64,000 bases of DNA from Chitinophaga sancti (lineage in GTDB: Bacteria; Bacteroidota; Bacteroidia; Chitinophagales; Chitinophagaceae). Location: contig NZ_CP139972.1 in assembly GCF_034424315.1 (NCBI RefSeq), positions 744,001-808,000 of the forward strand, read 5' to 3'. The translations under genes were made by a program, and so were the position numbers. Shown here one piece after another: positions 1 through 8,176 of the stretch; position 1 is the stretch's first letter; each line of letters begins with the position of its first letter. Under the pieces are notes generated by a model. That model was not told where the DNA came from. It did not search any database and worked only from the letters and a program-made list of their open reading frames with translations.

Positions 1-1340
1 AGTGCCAGTGGAGAACCACCGCCAAACACTGTCAATACCGCCTGCCCCTGGGAAGAAGCCGTATCCGCAGTACCGTTTACAAAGATCCTGGAAGTATTCG
101 TAAAGTGAATTCTTTCCTGCTGCGTGCCATTACCATTGGTCTTGATAGCAAAAGCAGCGGTATCGAGCGTACCAATAAACTCTGTGTTACTGTTGGTACC
201 TGTATTCCCTGTCGTGAGCCAGGCTTTCTTGGTTGCTTTCAGGGTATCGGAGCTGGCAGTTGTTGCAAGACCCAGTACACCGTTATTCTGAAACTCCAGC
301 GTTTTTAAAGTCCAGCCGGTACCACCTTCCGCCAGTACCTGCCATGCTGCACCATCATAGATATAAGCAGCACGATCAGTCGTATTATAATAAGCATGAT
401 TCAGGGTTGGAGTGGCAGGTGCTGTAGCGAAAGAGCCTAACCAGGTTATACCTACCCCCTGGATACCATCCATTGTAAGGGTCTGCCATCCGGTACCATC
501 ATAGATGTAAGACTTTTTATCAGTAGAATTATAATAAGCCTGGTTGATAGCCGGAGATACCGGTGCATCAGTGAGTGTACCCAGCCACACCAGTGTCGTA
601 CCATCTGCACCATCCTGGGTCATGATCTGCCATGCACTGCCATCATAGATGTAAGACTTCTTGTCTGTCATATTATAATAAGCATTGCCCGCAACCGGAC
701 TACTTGGATCCACGGTGAACTGGCCTAACCAGGAAATACCGTTTCCATCCTGGGTCATAACCTGCCATACACCCAGGCTATCATAGATATAAGATTTTCT
801 GTCAGTACTGTTATAATACGCATCCCCGGTAATCGCTGTAAGCGGCGCTATTGTCTTAGTACCTTTCCAGCTGATACCTGTTCCAGTGCCGCTGCCGCCG
901 GTACCACCGCTGCCGCCATTGGCAGCATACATCGCATATGGTACAGCAAACATCTGAACTGGTGTACCAATAGGATCGTAGCTACCCGAATTGGTCATAT
1001 CTACAGAAGCCTGCAGATAAACAGTACCACTGCTCCAGGGAATAGCTGACCAACTACCTTTAAGCACCGTACCCTTGCCTATGACCGCACTGACAATACC
1101 CTGTGCAGAACTCACTAAACCCTGCACCTCTTCGTAAACGGGCACACCACCGGATGTAGCGGAAAAAGAGAATTTGAGCAGACATGTCAGGTTTGCTGCC
1201 ACGCCCTGCGTACTGGTTTTTCTCAAAACCGCCTGATAGTTCATACCTTGTAAGCCGGTAATTGCCGAACCTGATTGTGCATTTACACTGCTTACACAAA
1301 GGAAAAGAGGAAAAAGTAAAATGAGTAAAATTGCTTTCAT
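1..1340 (-). CDS. Secreted repeat protein, 3' end outside window
   Basis: The reading frame is open from an ATG at 1340 down to the window edge, so at least 446 residues are encoded and the C-terminus is missing. Residues 1-22 form a signal peptide ending in VNAQ. A segment beginning GMNYQAVLRKTSTQG follows; this is the usual N-terminal domain of large Bacteroidota surface proteins, often annotated as tail-fibre-domain proteins. After a short Gly/Ser linker there are four repeats of about 46-48 residues carrying AYYNxTDxKSYIYDG and WQxMTQDG. The last visible part resembles the strand-rich stem of such proteins (EFIGTLDTAAFAIKTNG). The end could be an S74-type autocleaving chaperone, but that part is not in the window. 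The role is probably a surface fibre or adhesin; this is inference. Confidence 0.8.
   Translation of the reverse strand, partial: MKAILLILLFPLFLCVSSVNAQSGSAITGLQGMNYQAVLRKTSTQGVAANLTCLLKFSFSATSGGVPVYEEVQGLVSSAQGIVSAVIGKGTVLKGSWSAIPWSSGTVYLQASVDMTNSGSYDPIGTPVQMFAVPYAMYAANGGSGGTGGSGTGTGISWKGTKTIAPLTAITGDAYYNSTDRKSYIYDSLGVWQVMTQDGNGISWLGQFTVDPSSPVAGNAYYNMTDKKSYIYDGSAWQIMTQDGADGTTLVWLGTLTDAPVSPAINQAYYNSTDKKSYIYDGTGWQTLTMDGIQGVGITWLGSFATAPATPTLNHAYYNTTDRAAYIYDGAAWQVLAEGGTGWTLKTLEFQNNGVLGLATTASSDTLKATKKAWLTTGNTGTNSNTEFIGTLDTAAFAIKTNGNGTQQERIHFTNTSRIFVNGTADTASSQGQAVLTVFGGGSPLA
330..830 (-). repeat. Four in-gene repeats encoding YIYDG modules
   Basis: Four copies of a segment encoding AYYN-(S/T)TD-(K/R)-x-(S/A)YIYDG lie inside the secreted repeat protein. 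The matching bases recur at about 351, 495, 639 and 781, giving spacings of 144, 144 and 138 bp (48, 48 and 46 codons). The copies are diverged at the base level but well kept as protein, so this is an old modular repeat rather than a recent expansion. Confidence 0.85.
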
Positions 1341-1709
1341 CTCATAGGATATTTGGCCTGCGCTAAAAAATATAGAATATCTCAATTTAAAAGATATTAT
1401 CATATATTAACTTAAATATAGTAAAGATAGTATTAATATTTTAAACTTTCCGGAGAAAGTGTCTTTTTTGCAGCCTAAGTGCTCCCTGGTATGCAAAAAT
1501 GGCCGAAATCAGCTACTGTATTTCTTGATGATCAAGGATTTTAGCTGAATATTAAATTATCGGAAATAGTAAGTAGCCCTAATAAATACATTGAATATCA
1601 TATCATTTATTCATTTGTATAACATCTTAACCCTGACTGATGTCATTTTCACCGGACTTTACTTTCTGCCAGGAGCGCCGTATCTTGGAAGTCTAAAGGA
1701 TTTCAAGAT
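1341..1709. other. Non-coding spacer between divergent genes
   Basis: This AT-rich spacer of 369 bp separates the two divergent secreted proteins and should hold both promoters. An 8-bp inverted repeat (TTTTTGCA at 1465-1472, TGCAAAAA at 1492-1499) is present but has no clear terminator tail. A weak TATCTTGG box near 1680 could serve the mannosidase gene. I see no gene here. Confidence 0.5.
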
Positions 1710-3995
1710 ATGAAATTGGGACTCATGCATTACCCAATGCTGGCAGCAGCCTTGCTGGCTACCGGCATTCAATTAAACGGTCAATCAAAAAAGACAGTTG
1801 TTACAGGCACTAAGGTTTACCAACCAGTTGATTATGTAGATCCATACATCGGATCAGGCGGCCACGGCCACGTATTTGTAGGGGCAAACGTACCTTTTGG
1901 TGCGGTACAGGTAGGCCCTAATAATATCGTAAAAGGTTGGGATTGGTGCTCTGGCTATCATTACTCTGACAGTGTAGTGATCGGCTTCTCGCAAACCCAC
2001 CTCAGTGGTACAGGTATCGGTGACCTGGGCGATGTACTGATCATGCCGTATACCGGCAAGGTACGTACGAACCACGGTACTCAGGATAATCCAACCAGCG
2101 GTTATGGCTCGCACTACACCCACGCCCACGAAACAGCCAAACCAGGTTACTACGCTGTCACGCTGGAAGACTACAGGATCAAGGTGGAACTGACCGCCTC
2201 CGAAAGAGTAGGTTTTCATAAATATACCTTCCCTGCCAACCAGGAAGGGCATATCATAGTAGACCTGAAAGAAGGTATCGGCTGGGATGCACCTGTGGAA
2301 ACCTACATCACTAAAAAAGATGATTATACCCTGGTAGGCTACCGCTATTCCAAAGGCTGGGCAGTAGATCAGCGCCTGTGGTTTGCCATTAAAAGTAATG
2401 TACCGCTGAAGAACTTTAGTGTGTACGATGGTAACGACCTGCAGAAAGGTACCCAACTGAAAGGCCAGCAGGTAAAAGGTTTGATCTCCTTCGATAAAGC
2501 ACCTGCTACCGTACTGCTGAAAGTGGGCATTTCCCCCGTAAGCAGCGAAAATGCCCTGGAAAATATCAAGTCAGAAATTCCGGGATGGGATTTCGCAGCG
2601 GTGAACAAAGCAGCTGTTGCCAAATGGAATACAGAACTGACTAAAGTAAGTCTTACCACCCGGAACGACTCTGCCAAGACCATCTTCTATACTTCCTTAT
2701 ATCATACCATGATCGCACCTTCCTTATTTAATGACCACAGCGGTACATACCGTGGTACAGATAAGAAGGAATACGCAAACCCGGGCTTCAATAACTATTC
2801 AGTATTTTCACTCTGGGATATCTATCGTTCAGATATGCCGATGTATACACTGTTGCAGCCTGAACGCATAGGCAGTTTTGTCAATACCATGCTGGCTATT
2901 TACAAACAACAGGGCAAATTGCCTATCTGGCACCTGGATGGTAATGAAACTGATTGTATGGTGGGCTACCATGCCGTACCTTTCATTGCAGATGCTTACC
3001 TGAAAGGCTATACCGGGTTTGATCCGAACGAAGCATTCGAAGCCATGAAAGCCTCTGCCACCAGGGATGATTATGGAATGAAAGACATCAAAGCAAAAGG
3101 CTATATTTCTTCAGAGCACGAGAGAGAATCCGTATCCAAAGCAATGGAATATGCGATCGATGACTGGTGTATAGCCGCCATGGCAAAGAAACTGGGCCGT
3201 ACTGAAGATTTCGCGTATTTCTCTAAAAGAGCAGCATACTATAAGAACTACTTCGATCCTTCCGTACGTTTTGTACGTCCAAGAATGGATGATGGCAGCT
3301 GGAAATCTCCTTTCGATCCGTTCAATTCCGTTCACGAATTCGGCGACTTTACAGAAGGGAATGCCTGGCAGTATACCTGGCTGGTGCCACAGGATCCGGA
3401 AGGCTTAATCGCATTGCTGGGTGGTGATGAACCATTCACAAAGAAACTGGATAGCCTGTTCACTGCCAAAGGTGATATGGGTGCAAAAGCTAGTAGTGAT
3501 ATTTCCGGTCTGATCGGTATGTATGCCCATGGTAATGAACCCAGCCATCACGTTACTTACCTCTACACTTACGCCGGCAACCAGTGGAAGACTGCAGAAA
3601 AAGTAAGACAGGTGGTTAAAGAATTCTATACCACCACGCCTGAAGGTCTGGCCGGTAACGAGGATTGCGGCGCAATGTCTTCCTGGTATGTCATGTCTTC
3701 ATTAGGGTTCTACCCTGTAAACCCTGCCAAGGGTATTTATGTACTGGGTAGCCCGCTGTTTGACAAGGCCGTAATGAAACTGGCAGGTGGTAAGACCTTC
3801 ACTGTTGAGACAAGCAACAATAGCAACGAAAATATTTATATTCAGAGCGTTACTTTGAATGGTAAACCGTATAAGAACAGCTATATTCGCCATGCGGATA
3901 TGGTGAAAGGTGGAGAGCTGAAAATCGTGATGGGGCCTAAACCTAATTACGAATTTGGTAAAGCACCTGAGAATCGTCCGGATTCTAAATTCTAG
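1710..3995 (+). CDS. GH92 family alpha-mannosidase, secreted
   Basis: This 761-residue protein is a glycoside hydrolase of family 92, the calcium-dependent exo-acting alpha-mannosidases common in Bacteroidota. It should trim alpha-linked mannose from glycans such as N-glycans or yeast mannan in the periplasm or at the cell surface. An N-terminal signal peptide ends near residue 25. The N-terminal beta-sandwich starts at VDYVDPYIGSGGHGHVFVG and the catalytic (alpha/alpha)6 barrel follows. Family motifs are intact: HLDGNETDCMVGYHA, EGNAWQYTW (E549, the position of the general acid), GNEPSHHVTYLY (from 608) and NEDCGAMSSWYVMSSLGFYP (from 650). Length is normal for the family. It stands alone, without a SusC/SusD pair, and is closed by its own terminator. 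The linkage specificity cannot be read from sequence. Confidence 0.93.
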   Translation: MKLGLMHYPMLAAALLATGIQLNGQSKKTVVTGTKVYQPVDYVDPYIGSGGHGHVFVGANVPFGAVQVGPNNIVKGWDWCSGYHYSDSVVIGFSQTHLSGTGIGDLGDVLIMPYTGKVRTNHGTQDNPTSGYGSHYTHAHETAKPGYYAVTLEDYRIKVELTASERVGFHKYTFPANQEGHIIVDLKEGIGWDAPVETYITKKDDYTLVGYRYSKGWAVDQRLWFAIKSNVPLKNFSVYDGNDLQKGTQLKGQQVKGLISFDKAPATVLLKVGISPVSSENALENIKSEIPGWDFAAVNKAAVAKWNTELTKVSLTTRNDSAKTIFYTSLYHTMIAPSLFNDHSGTYRGTDKKEYANPGFNNYSVFSLWDIYRSDMPMYTLLQPERIGSFVNTMLAIYKQQGKLPIWHLDGNETDCMVGYHAVPFIADAYLKGYTGFDPNEAFEAMKASATRDDYGMKDIKAKGYISSEHERESVSKAMEYAIDDWCIAAMAKKLGRTEDFAYFSKRAAYYKNYFDPSVRFVRPRMDDGSWKSPFDPFNSVHEFGDFTEGNAWQYTWLVPQDPEGLIALLGGDEPFTKKLDSLFTAKGDMGAKASSDISGLIGMYAHGNEPSHHVTYLYTYAGNQWKTAEKVRQVVKEFYTTTPEGLAGNEDCGAMSSWYVMSSLGFYPVNPAKGIYVLGSPLFDKAVMKLAGGKTFTVETSNNSNENIYIQSVTLNGKPYKNSYIRHADMVKGGELKIVMGPKPNYEFGKAPENRPDSKF

Positions 3996-4047
3996 TTTTT
4001 ATACTTCTAATTTAACTTTTCCAAAGCCGGCCGCAGGCCATAGTTTG

Positions 4048-4098
4048 CCGCTAATGATTGCTGATGCCGAAGGTATCCGCAATTATTAGCGGTTTTTT
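4048..4098 (+). terminator. Terminator after GH92 gene
   Basis: The arms CCGCTAATGATTG (4048-4060) and CAATTATTAGCGG (4080-4092) form a 13-bp stem with one G-T pair, followed at once by six T residues. This is a standard intrinsic terminator that isolates the mannosidase gene from the FecR gene downstream. Confidence 0.85.
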
Positions 4099-4293
4099 AT
4101 GTTAAAATACTACTCATTTTTGCGAAAATAATACCGTGCAAATGTGATTAAGCGTAAGAAAAACAACTTGTTATCTCAAATCATTAACTGGTAGTTAACT
4201 TAATTATCAAACAGATAGCCGTAGCTTCGATGCAATAGATTGCAGTATAAATTCACGTGCGGAAGCCCACCGTCTTATTTAACAAGGAATTAT

Positions 4294-5460
4294 ATGATGA
4301 TCGAGAATCACGAGCACATTTACCAACTCCTGTTGGAAAAACGAAACGGTACAATCAGCGAAGCAGATGATGCCTGGGTAGTTAGTCTCATCGACACCCA
4401 TGAAGAAATCGCCCTAATGTGGCAGGCCCTGAGGCATAGTTATAGTGTGCCCGGCGAAGATCTCCACTGGCAGCAGATCGACGAAAAAGCCGCCTGGAAC
4501 AATGTCAAAAACCAACTCACCATACGTTCCCGCAGGGTAAAAATGAACCGCATCGGGATGATGGCAGCAGCCATCGCAGTACTGGTTGGCCTGGCCATCA
4601 GTGTTATCTGGCGCTCCGGCATCTGGGAAAAGGATCCCCTTCCGCTGGCAGCAGCCACTCACCCGGACAAGGGAGTGCCCGGTCTCAAATTGCAGCTGGC
4701 CAATGGCACCACCGTAGCCCTGCCCTACAACCAGCCCAGCCAGCAGATAACTGCGGGTGATGTACAGCTCAGTGCCGGTGCCAAACAATTACAATACACC
4801 TCCAATGCAAAGATGGGAGAAGGGTTCAATACCCTGACCGTTCCCCCAAAAATGGATTATAAACTCGCTCTTTCAGACGGTACAGAAGTATGGCTGAATG
4901 CTACTTCCAAACTCCGGTTCCCATTTGCCTTCAATGGCGATAAAAGGGAGGTATACCTGGAAGGTGAAGCCTACTTCAATGTAGCAAAGAAAGACGGACA
5001 GCCTTTTATTGTACACACTGCCCATTCAGATATCACCGTACTCGGTACCAGCTTTAATGTCAATGCATATGGCAAAGAAATAACCACTACCTCCCTGGTG
5101 ACAGGGAAGGTGCTGACAAAATTTGGTGACAGGGAAGTCATTCTGAAACCCGGTCAGGAAGTCGCATTCAATACCGAAAACAAGTATAGCGTAAACACCT
5201 TCGATACGGATGAAGTACTGGCATGGATGCGTGGCCTGTATGTATTCCACAACACCTCCCTGGACCATATCGCTGCAGTTATAGAGCGTTGGTATGGCGT
5301 GAAAGTGGTATTCGACGACCCGACCATCGCCGGCAAGAAATTTACTGGCGGACTGGAAAAACAGCAGCGCCTCGATTACTTCCTCGAAACACTACAGATC
5401 ATCGGAGACCTGGACTATTACTACGATAAAGATGTATTGCATCTCAAACTGAAGAAATAA
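4294..5460 (+). CDS. FecR-type anti-sigma factor, orphan
   Basis: This 388-residue single-pass membrane protein matches the FecR/anti-sigma family that couples outer-membrane TonB receptors to an ECF sigma factor. The ATG at 4294 is preferred over an in-frame ATG at 4240 because AAGGA precedes it closely and MMIENHEHIYQLLLEKRNG is a normal FecR start. Residues 1-85 are the cytoplasmic sigma-binding part, a membrane segment follows (MMAAAIAVLVGLAISVIW), and the periplasmic part contains the FecR domain (LSDGTEVWLNATSKLRFPF, GEAYFNVAKKDGQPFIV, VLGTSFNVNAYG) and a C-terminal DUF4974-like region. No ECF sigma gene precedes it and no SusC follows. Terminators lie on both sides, so it appears monocistronic. 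Its sigma partner must be elsewhere, or it has lost one. Confidence 0.9.
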   Translation: MMIENHEHIYQLLLEKRNGTISEADDAWVVSLIDTHEEIALMWQALRHSYSVPGEDLHWQQIDEKAAWNNVKNQLTIRSRRVKMNRIGMMAAAIAVLVGLAISVIWRSGIWEKDPLPLAAATHPDKGVPGLKLQLANGTTVALPYNQPSQQITAGDVQLSAGAKQLQYTSNAKMGEGFNTLTVPPKMDYKLALSDGTEVWLNATSKLRFPFAFNGDKREVYLEGEAYFNVAKKDGQPFIVHTAHSDITVLGTSFNVNAYGKEITTTSLVTGKVLTKFGDREVILKPGQEVAFNTENKYSVNTFDTDEVLAWMRGLYVFHNTSLDHIAAVIERWYGVKVVFDDPTIAGKKFTGGLEKQQRLDYFLETLQIIGDLDYYYDKDVLHLKLKK

Positions 5461-5570
5461 TTGTTCTCCAGACAATTATAAATTCAGATAAAATAAAAGA
5501 CTACAGGCATTGGTTGAAAATATGCATGTATTTATCTGAGCGCCCGGCAGGGCATCGCAACAGCCGCGAA

Positions 5571-5612
5571 AAGAAATGGCTTCTACCGAAGGTGGAAGCC
5601 ATTTCTTTTTCT
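5571..5612. terminator. Bidirectional terminator between convergent genes
   Basis: AAGAAATGGCTTCTACC and GGTGGAAGCCATTTCTT pair over 17 positions with one wobble and a GAA loop. T-rich tails lie on both sides (TTTTTC on the plus strand, TTTTCG on the minus strand), so it can end both the fecR transcript and that of the convergent response regulator. Confidence 0.85.
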
Positions 5613-5653
5613 TCCACTTTTTAATAAATGCAAAACTCTTAATACCAATGAAC

Positions 5654-6319
5654 CTAACTCAAGATCCGGTATTGCTGTTGTAGATTACGGATAGCGTACT
5701 TGATCAGGGAATTGTGCCCTGTCAGGTTCAGCTTTTTGGAGATGTTGTGTCTGTGGTTCTCTACAGTCTTAATACTGATATTGAGTGCCTGTGCAATCTC
5801 TTTGGTGCTTAATCCTTCTGCAATCATCTGCATGATGCGCAGTTCTGTTTTACTCAGTTTGCCGTGTATCTCCGGGGCAACTACTGGCATAGACACAATG
5901 GTCGTGTGTTTCTTTTCCCGCTGTTGCAGGTTGAAAACAGTAAACCTTGTGATCCTCGATTTGATGCTCATGAGCAGTTCTTTGCTCTTAAAAGGCTTGG
6001 TCAGAAAATCATCTGCGCCGAGATTCATACCCATGCGCATGTCTTCCTTACCTTCTTTGCCACTGATCAGGATAAGGGGCAGATGCTGCAGTGTGGGGTC
6101 ATTTCGCAGTTCCATGAGAAAGTGGTAGCCACTGCCACCTCTCAGTTTCACGCCACATACAATGAGGTCTGGTTTAAACTGACGGCTCATGTACATCCCT
6201 TCTTCAGGTGTCGTACTGGTAATCAGATCGTAGTTGTGAAGGGTTAGCAGCTGCTGGATTTTGCGGATTAAAGCAGTGTCTTCCTCTAAAAGTAAAATTT
6301 TATAGATCGGTGCTTTCAT
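5654..6319 (-). CDS. LuxR-type response regulator lacking acceptor Asp
   Basis: The 221-residue protein has a receiver domain (about 6-125) and a GerE/LuxR helix-turn-helix (about 155-215, LSKTELRIMQMIAEGLSTKEIAQALNI is split here as LSKTELRIMQMIAEG and STKEIAQALNISIKTVENH). It is a DNA-binding transcription regulator of the NarL group by architecture. The acidic pocket E12-E13-D14, the Ser of ILISGKEGK and the Lys of FLTKPFK are kept. The expected phospho-acceptor Asp after KPDLIVC is Gly56, encoded by GGC where GAC would be Asp. It should therefore not be phosphorylated in the normal way and may be constitutive, ligand-gated or controlled by a partner. No histidine kinase gene adjoins it. 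About 1 kb of non-coding DNA lies upstream. Confidence 0.9.
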   Translation of the reverse strand: MKAPIYKILLLEEDTALIRKIQQLLTLHNYDLITSTTPEEGMYMSRQFKPDLIVCGVKLRGGSGYHFLMELRNDPTLQHLPLILISGKEGKEDMRMGMNLGADDFLTKPFKSKELLMSIKSRITRFTVFNLQQREKKHTTIVSMPVVAPEIHGKLSKTELRIMQMIAEGLSTKEIAQALNISIKTVENHRHNISKKLNLTGHNSLIKYAIRNLQQQYRILS

Positions 6320-6974
6320 TCAATTTAGTTTGAGCTGGTTTATACGTTCCCGTTAGGCCTGTATTATCTGCATCGGGCCTTTTTTTTAGCTAGTTCTCAT
6401 TAGAACGCATATCTCCTGCTTACGTGGTTTAATGGGACTGACGCTTACCACTTTTAGATTGAATAAATTTTCCCTCTCTGATTGGTGAAAGCGATGAATG
6501 AAAGATGGTTCCTTTCTCCAAAGTTGCAGGTAATGTACTAATGACCATACTCATGTTTTTTTAGTCTAAATAATAATGTCTTTTACTTAGTGGGGTTTTT
6601 CAAGAAGATAGGTATGGGTTCCAACTGCTGACCTGCACGTAAATATGCGTCAAATAACCACCTCTTTTGCGTGTTCAGCTGTGGTCGGTGTGTAAAATAA
6701 GTGTTAGCACCTAGAAATATGTGTGTCCTTACTCATTTTATAAAAAAGCGTGCCAATAAATAGAGTGGTGCCGATAACAATTAGCCATCTTTACACCAAC
6801 AAACGCATAACGCGTTTAAAACTAATTATATTCAGTGTAAAAATTAATATCAATAAGGTATAAAAATTATGCCTGATAGTATTGAATTAATTTTTGGAAT
6901 GATATAAAAGTGCAAGAGAAGGAATATAACATGCATTATTAACGGAGATCCATATCCATAATAAGCCAAACGCT

Positions 6975-7180
6975 CACCAGGCCTTGGTATAAGTATTTGA
7001 TACCAGGGCAACTGTGGCAGATTTGGAACCGAAAGGCTCCGAACCATCATTCCCGGTATACCAGGCTCTGCATAGAACTGTGTAGGCTTGCGCTTAAAAG
7101 TAAATAAAAACAAGTTATTAATACACAGGTTTTCATAGGATAGATAACTAGCTAGCCGCCCATTCCTGGGCGGCCTTTTT
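6975..7180 (+). ncRNA. Candidate structured RNA or leader with terminator
   Basis: Three plus-strand hairpins occur in order. GCCTTGGTAT (6981-6990) pairs with ATACCAGGGC (7000-7009). A 9-pair stem around 7022-7043 has a GAAA loop (GGAACC-GAAA-GGCTCC) and one mismatch. A strong terminator follows at 7155-7174. A second copy of the 3' arm, TATACCAGGC at 7057-7066, could pair with the same 5' arm, so two mutually exclusive folds are possible, as in leader RNAs that switch. The SGNH gene starts 165 bp beyond the terminator. It may be a small RNA or a leader of that gene. It matches no family I can name. Confidence 0.3.
7155..7180 (+). terminator. Terminator closing the non-coding region
   Basis: GCCGCCC (7155-7161) and GGGCGGC (7168-7174) form a perfect 7-bp GC stem with a 6-nt loop, followed by CTTTTTGTTTTT. 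It implies that a plus-strand transcript runs through the region to its left, although no gene is visible there. Confidence 0.8.
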
Positions 7181-7344
7181 GTTTTTAAAGACGGTATCAT
7201 TGGTTTTGGGGTGTAATTACAAAAAATACCCCGCTACCATTTCTCCCACCTGTTTCCTTTTATATAAATAATTTCTTAGTTTTATTCCCCAGGTCCTCAG
7301 ACCCTTCTAACTGCAATGTATATACTATTAACTTAAAAGATTCC

Positions 7345-8109
7345 ATGGAACAATCCACTCATTCACCAAGGAGAAAGTTTCTCCGCAACTTATCACTTGG
7401 AACCCTGGGCCTTGCTGCCCTTCCTGATATTTCCTTTGCCGCTGCTCACAGTGAAAAAGCAAAAAAGATCACCCTGAAAAAAGATGCTGTCATCCTGTTT
7501 CAGGGGGATTCAATCACTGATGCCGGCCGTAAGAGAGATCATGATGACGCCAACAATGGCGCTGCATTAGGTACCGGCTATGCGTTTCTGGCCGCAGCTG
7601 CCCTGTTAAAAAAATTCCCTGATCGCAACCTGAAGATCTACAACAGGGGTATCAGTGGCAATAAAGTGTACCAACTGGCAGAACGCTGGGATGCCGACTG
7701 CCTGAACCTTCAGCCGGATGTACTTAGTATTCTCATTGGGGTCAATGATTACTGGCATACCCTCACGGGTGCATATACCGGTACTATCAAGACCTATAAG
7801 GACGATTTTACAGCCCTGCTGGATCGTACGAAGCAAAAATTGCCCGGCGTACAGCTGATTATTGGAGAACCCTTTGCGGTGAACCATGTGAAAGCCGTGG
7901 ATGATAAATGGTTCCCTGCTTTCAATGATTACCGTGTGGCTGCAAAGGAGATTGCGATGAAATACGATGCCGTGTTCATTCCTTACCAGGATATTATTGA
8001 TAAGGCACAGCAATCTGCCCCGGGAAGTTACTGGACAGGGGATGGAGTCCACCCGAGCCTGGCCGGTGCAGAACTGATGGCAAGTAGCTGGCTGGAAGCT
8101 GTAAAGTAA
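7345..8109 (+). CDS. SGNH/GDSL-family hydrolase, Tat-exported
   Basis: This 254-residue protein is a GDSL/SGNH esterase-like hydrolase, the group that removes acyl groups from sugars, lipids or glycans. A twin-arginine signal (SPRRKFLRNLSLG, residues 8-19) followed by a hydrophobic stretch predicts export by the Tat system. The blocks are intact: GDS with nucleophile Ser56, the Gly of block II (NRGISGNK), GVND with Asn134, and DGVHPS with Asp233 and His236. Bacteroidota proteins of this type are often annotated as rhamnogalacturonan acetylesterase-like or lipase-like; the substrate is unknown here. It is a single gene closed by a strong terminator. Confidence 0.88.
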   Translation: MEQSTHSPRRKFLRNLSLGTLGLAALPDISFAAAHSEKAKKITLKKDAVILFQGDSITDAGRKRDHDDANNGAALGTGYAFLAAAALLKKFPDRNLKIYNRGISGNKVYQLAERWDADCLNLQPDVLSILIGVNDYWHTLTGAYTGTIKTYKDDFTALLDRTKQKLPGVQLIIGEPFAVNHVKAVDDKWFPAFNDYRVAAKEIAMKYDAVFIPYQDIIDKAQQSAPGSYWTGDGVHPSLAGAELMASSWLEAVK

Positions 8110-8124
8110 TAAATGCATATAAAT

Positions 8125-8158
8125 ACGAACGCTTCTGCCGGAAGGCAGAAGCGTTCGT
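8125..8158. terminator. Terminator between SGNH and RND genes
   Basis: ACGAACGCTTCTGCC (8125-8139) and GGCAGAAGCGTTCGT (8144-8158) form a perfect 15-bp stem with a GGAA loop, followed by GTTTTAAA. It lies between convergent genes and probably serves both. Confidence 0.88.
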
Positions 8159-8176
8159 GTTTTAAATAATGAACTC

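Larger units (their letters stand above)
6320..7344. other. Long non-coding region
   Basis: About 1 kb without a convincing gene. A 116-codon minus-strand frame at 6850-7200 has atypical composition, no homology I recognise, and runs through a terminator hairpin, so I do not call it. The first 530 bp are AT-rich with no structure I can support beyond a weak AGGCC/GGCCT hairpin near 6352-6387 ending in eight T residues. The right part holds the candidate structured RNA and terminator listed separately. Confidence 0.5.

Noticed and set aside
1465..1499. Inverted repeat TTTTTGCA / TGCAAAAA as a terminator
   Set aside because: The stem is short and AT-rich, the loop is 19 nt, and it lies between divergent genes where no terminator is needed.
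1854..2456. A 200-codon frame opposite the mannosidase gene
   Set aside because: It is a shadow of the strongly supported GH92 gene, as are the long antisense frames within araB, araA, clpB, queG and the RND genes.
5441..5539. ATGTATT...ATCT match between the fecR end and its spacer
   Set aside because: The match is 11 of 13 bases with a gap in an AT-rich region and does not include the stop codon.
6850..7200. A 116-codon minus-strand frame
   Set aside because: It reads through a strong terminator hairpin, has unusual composition, no plausible domain and no clear ribosome-binding site.
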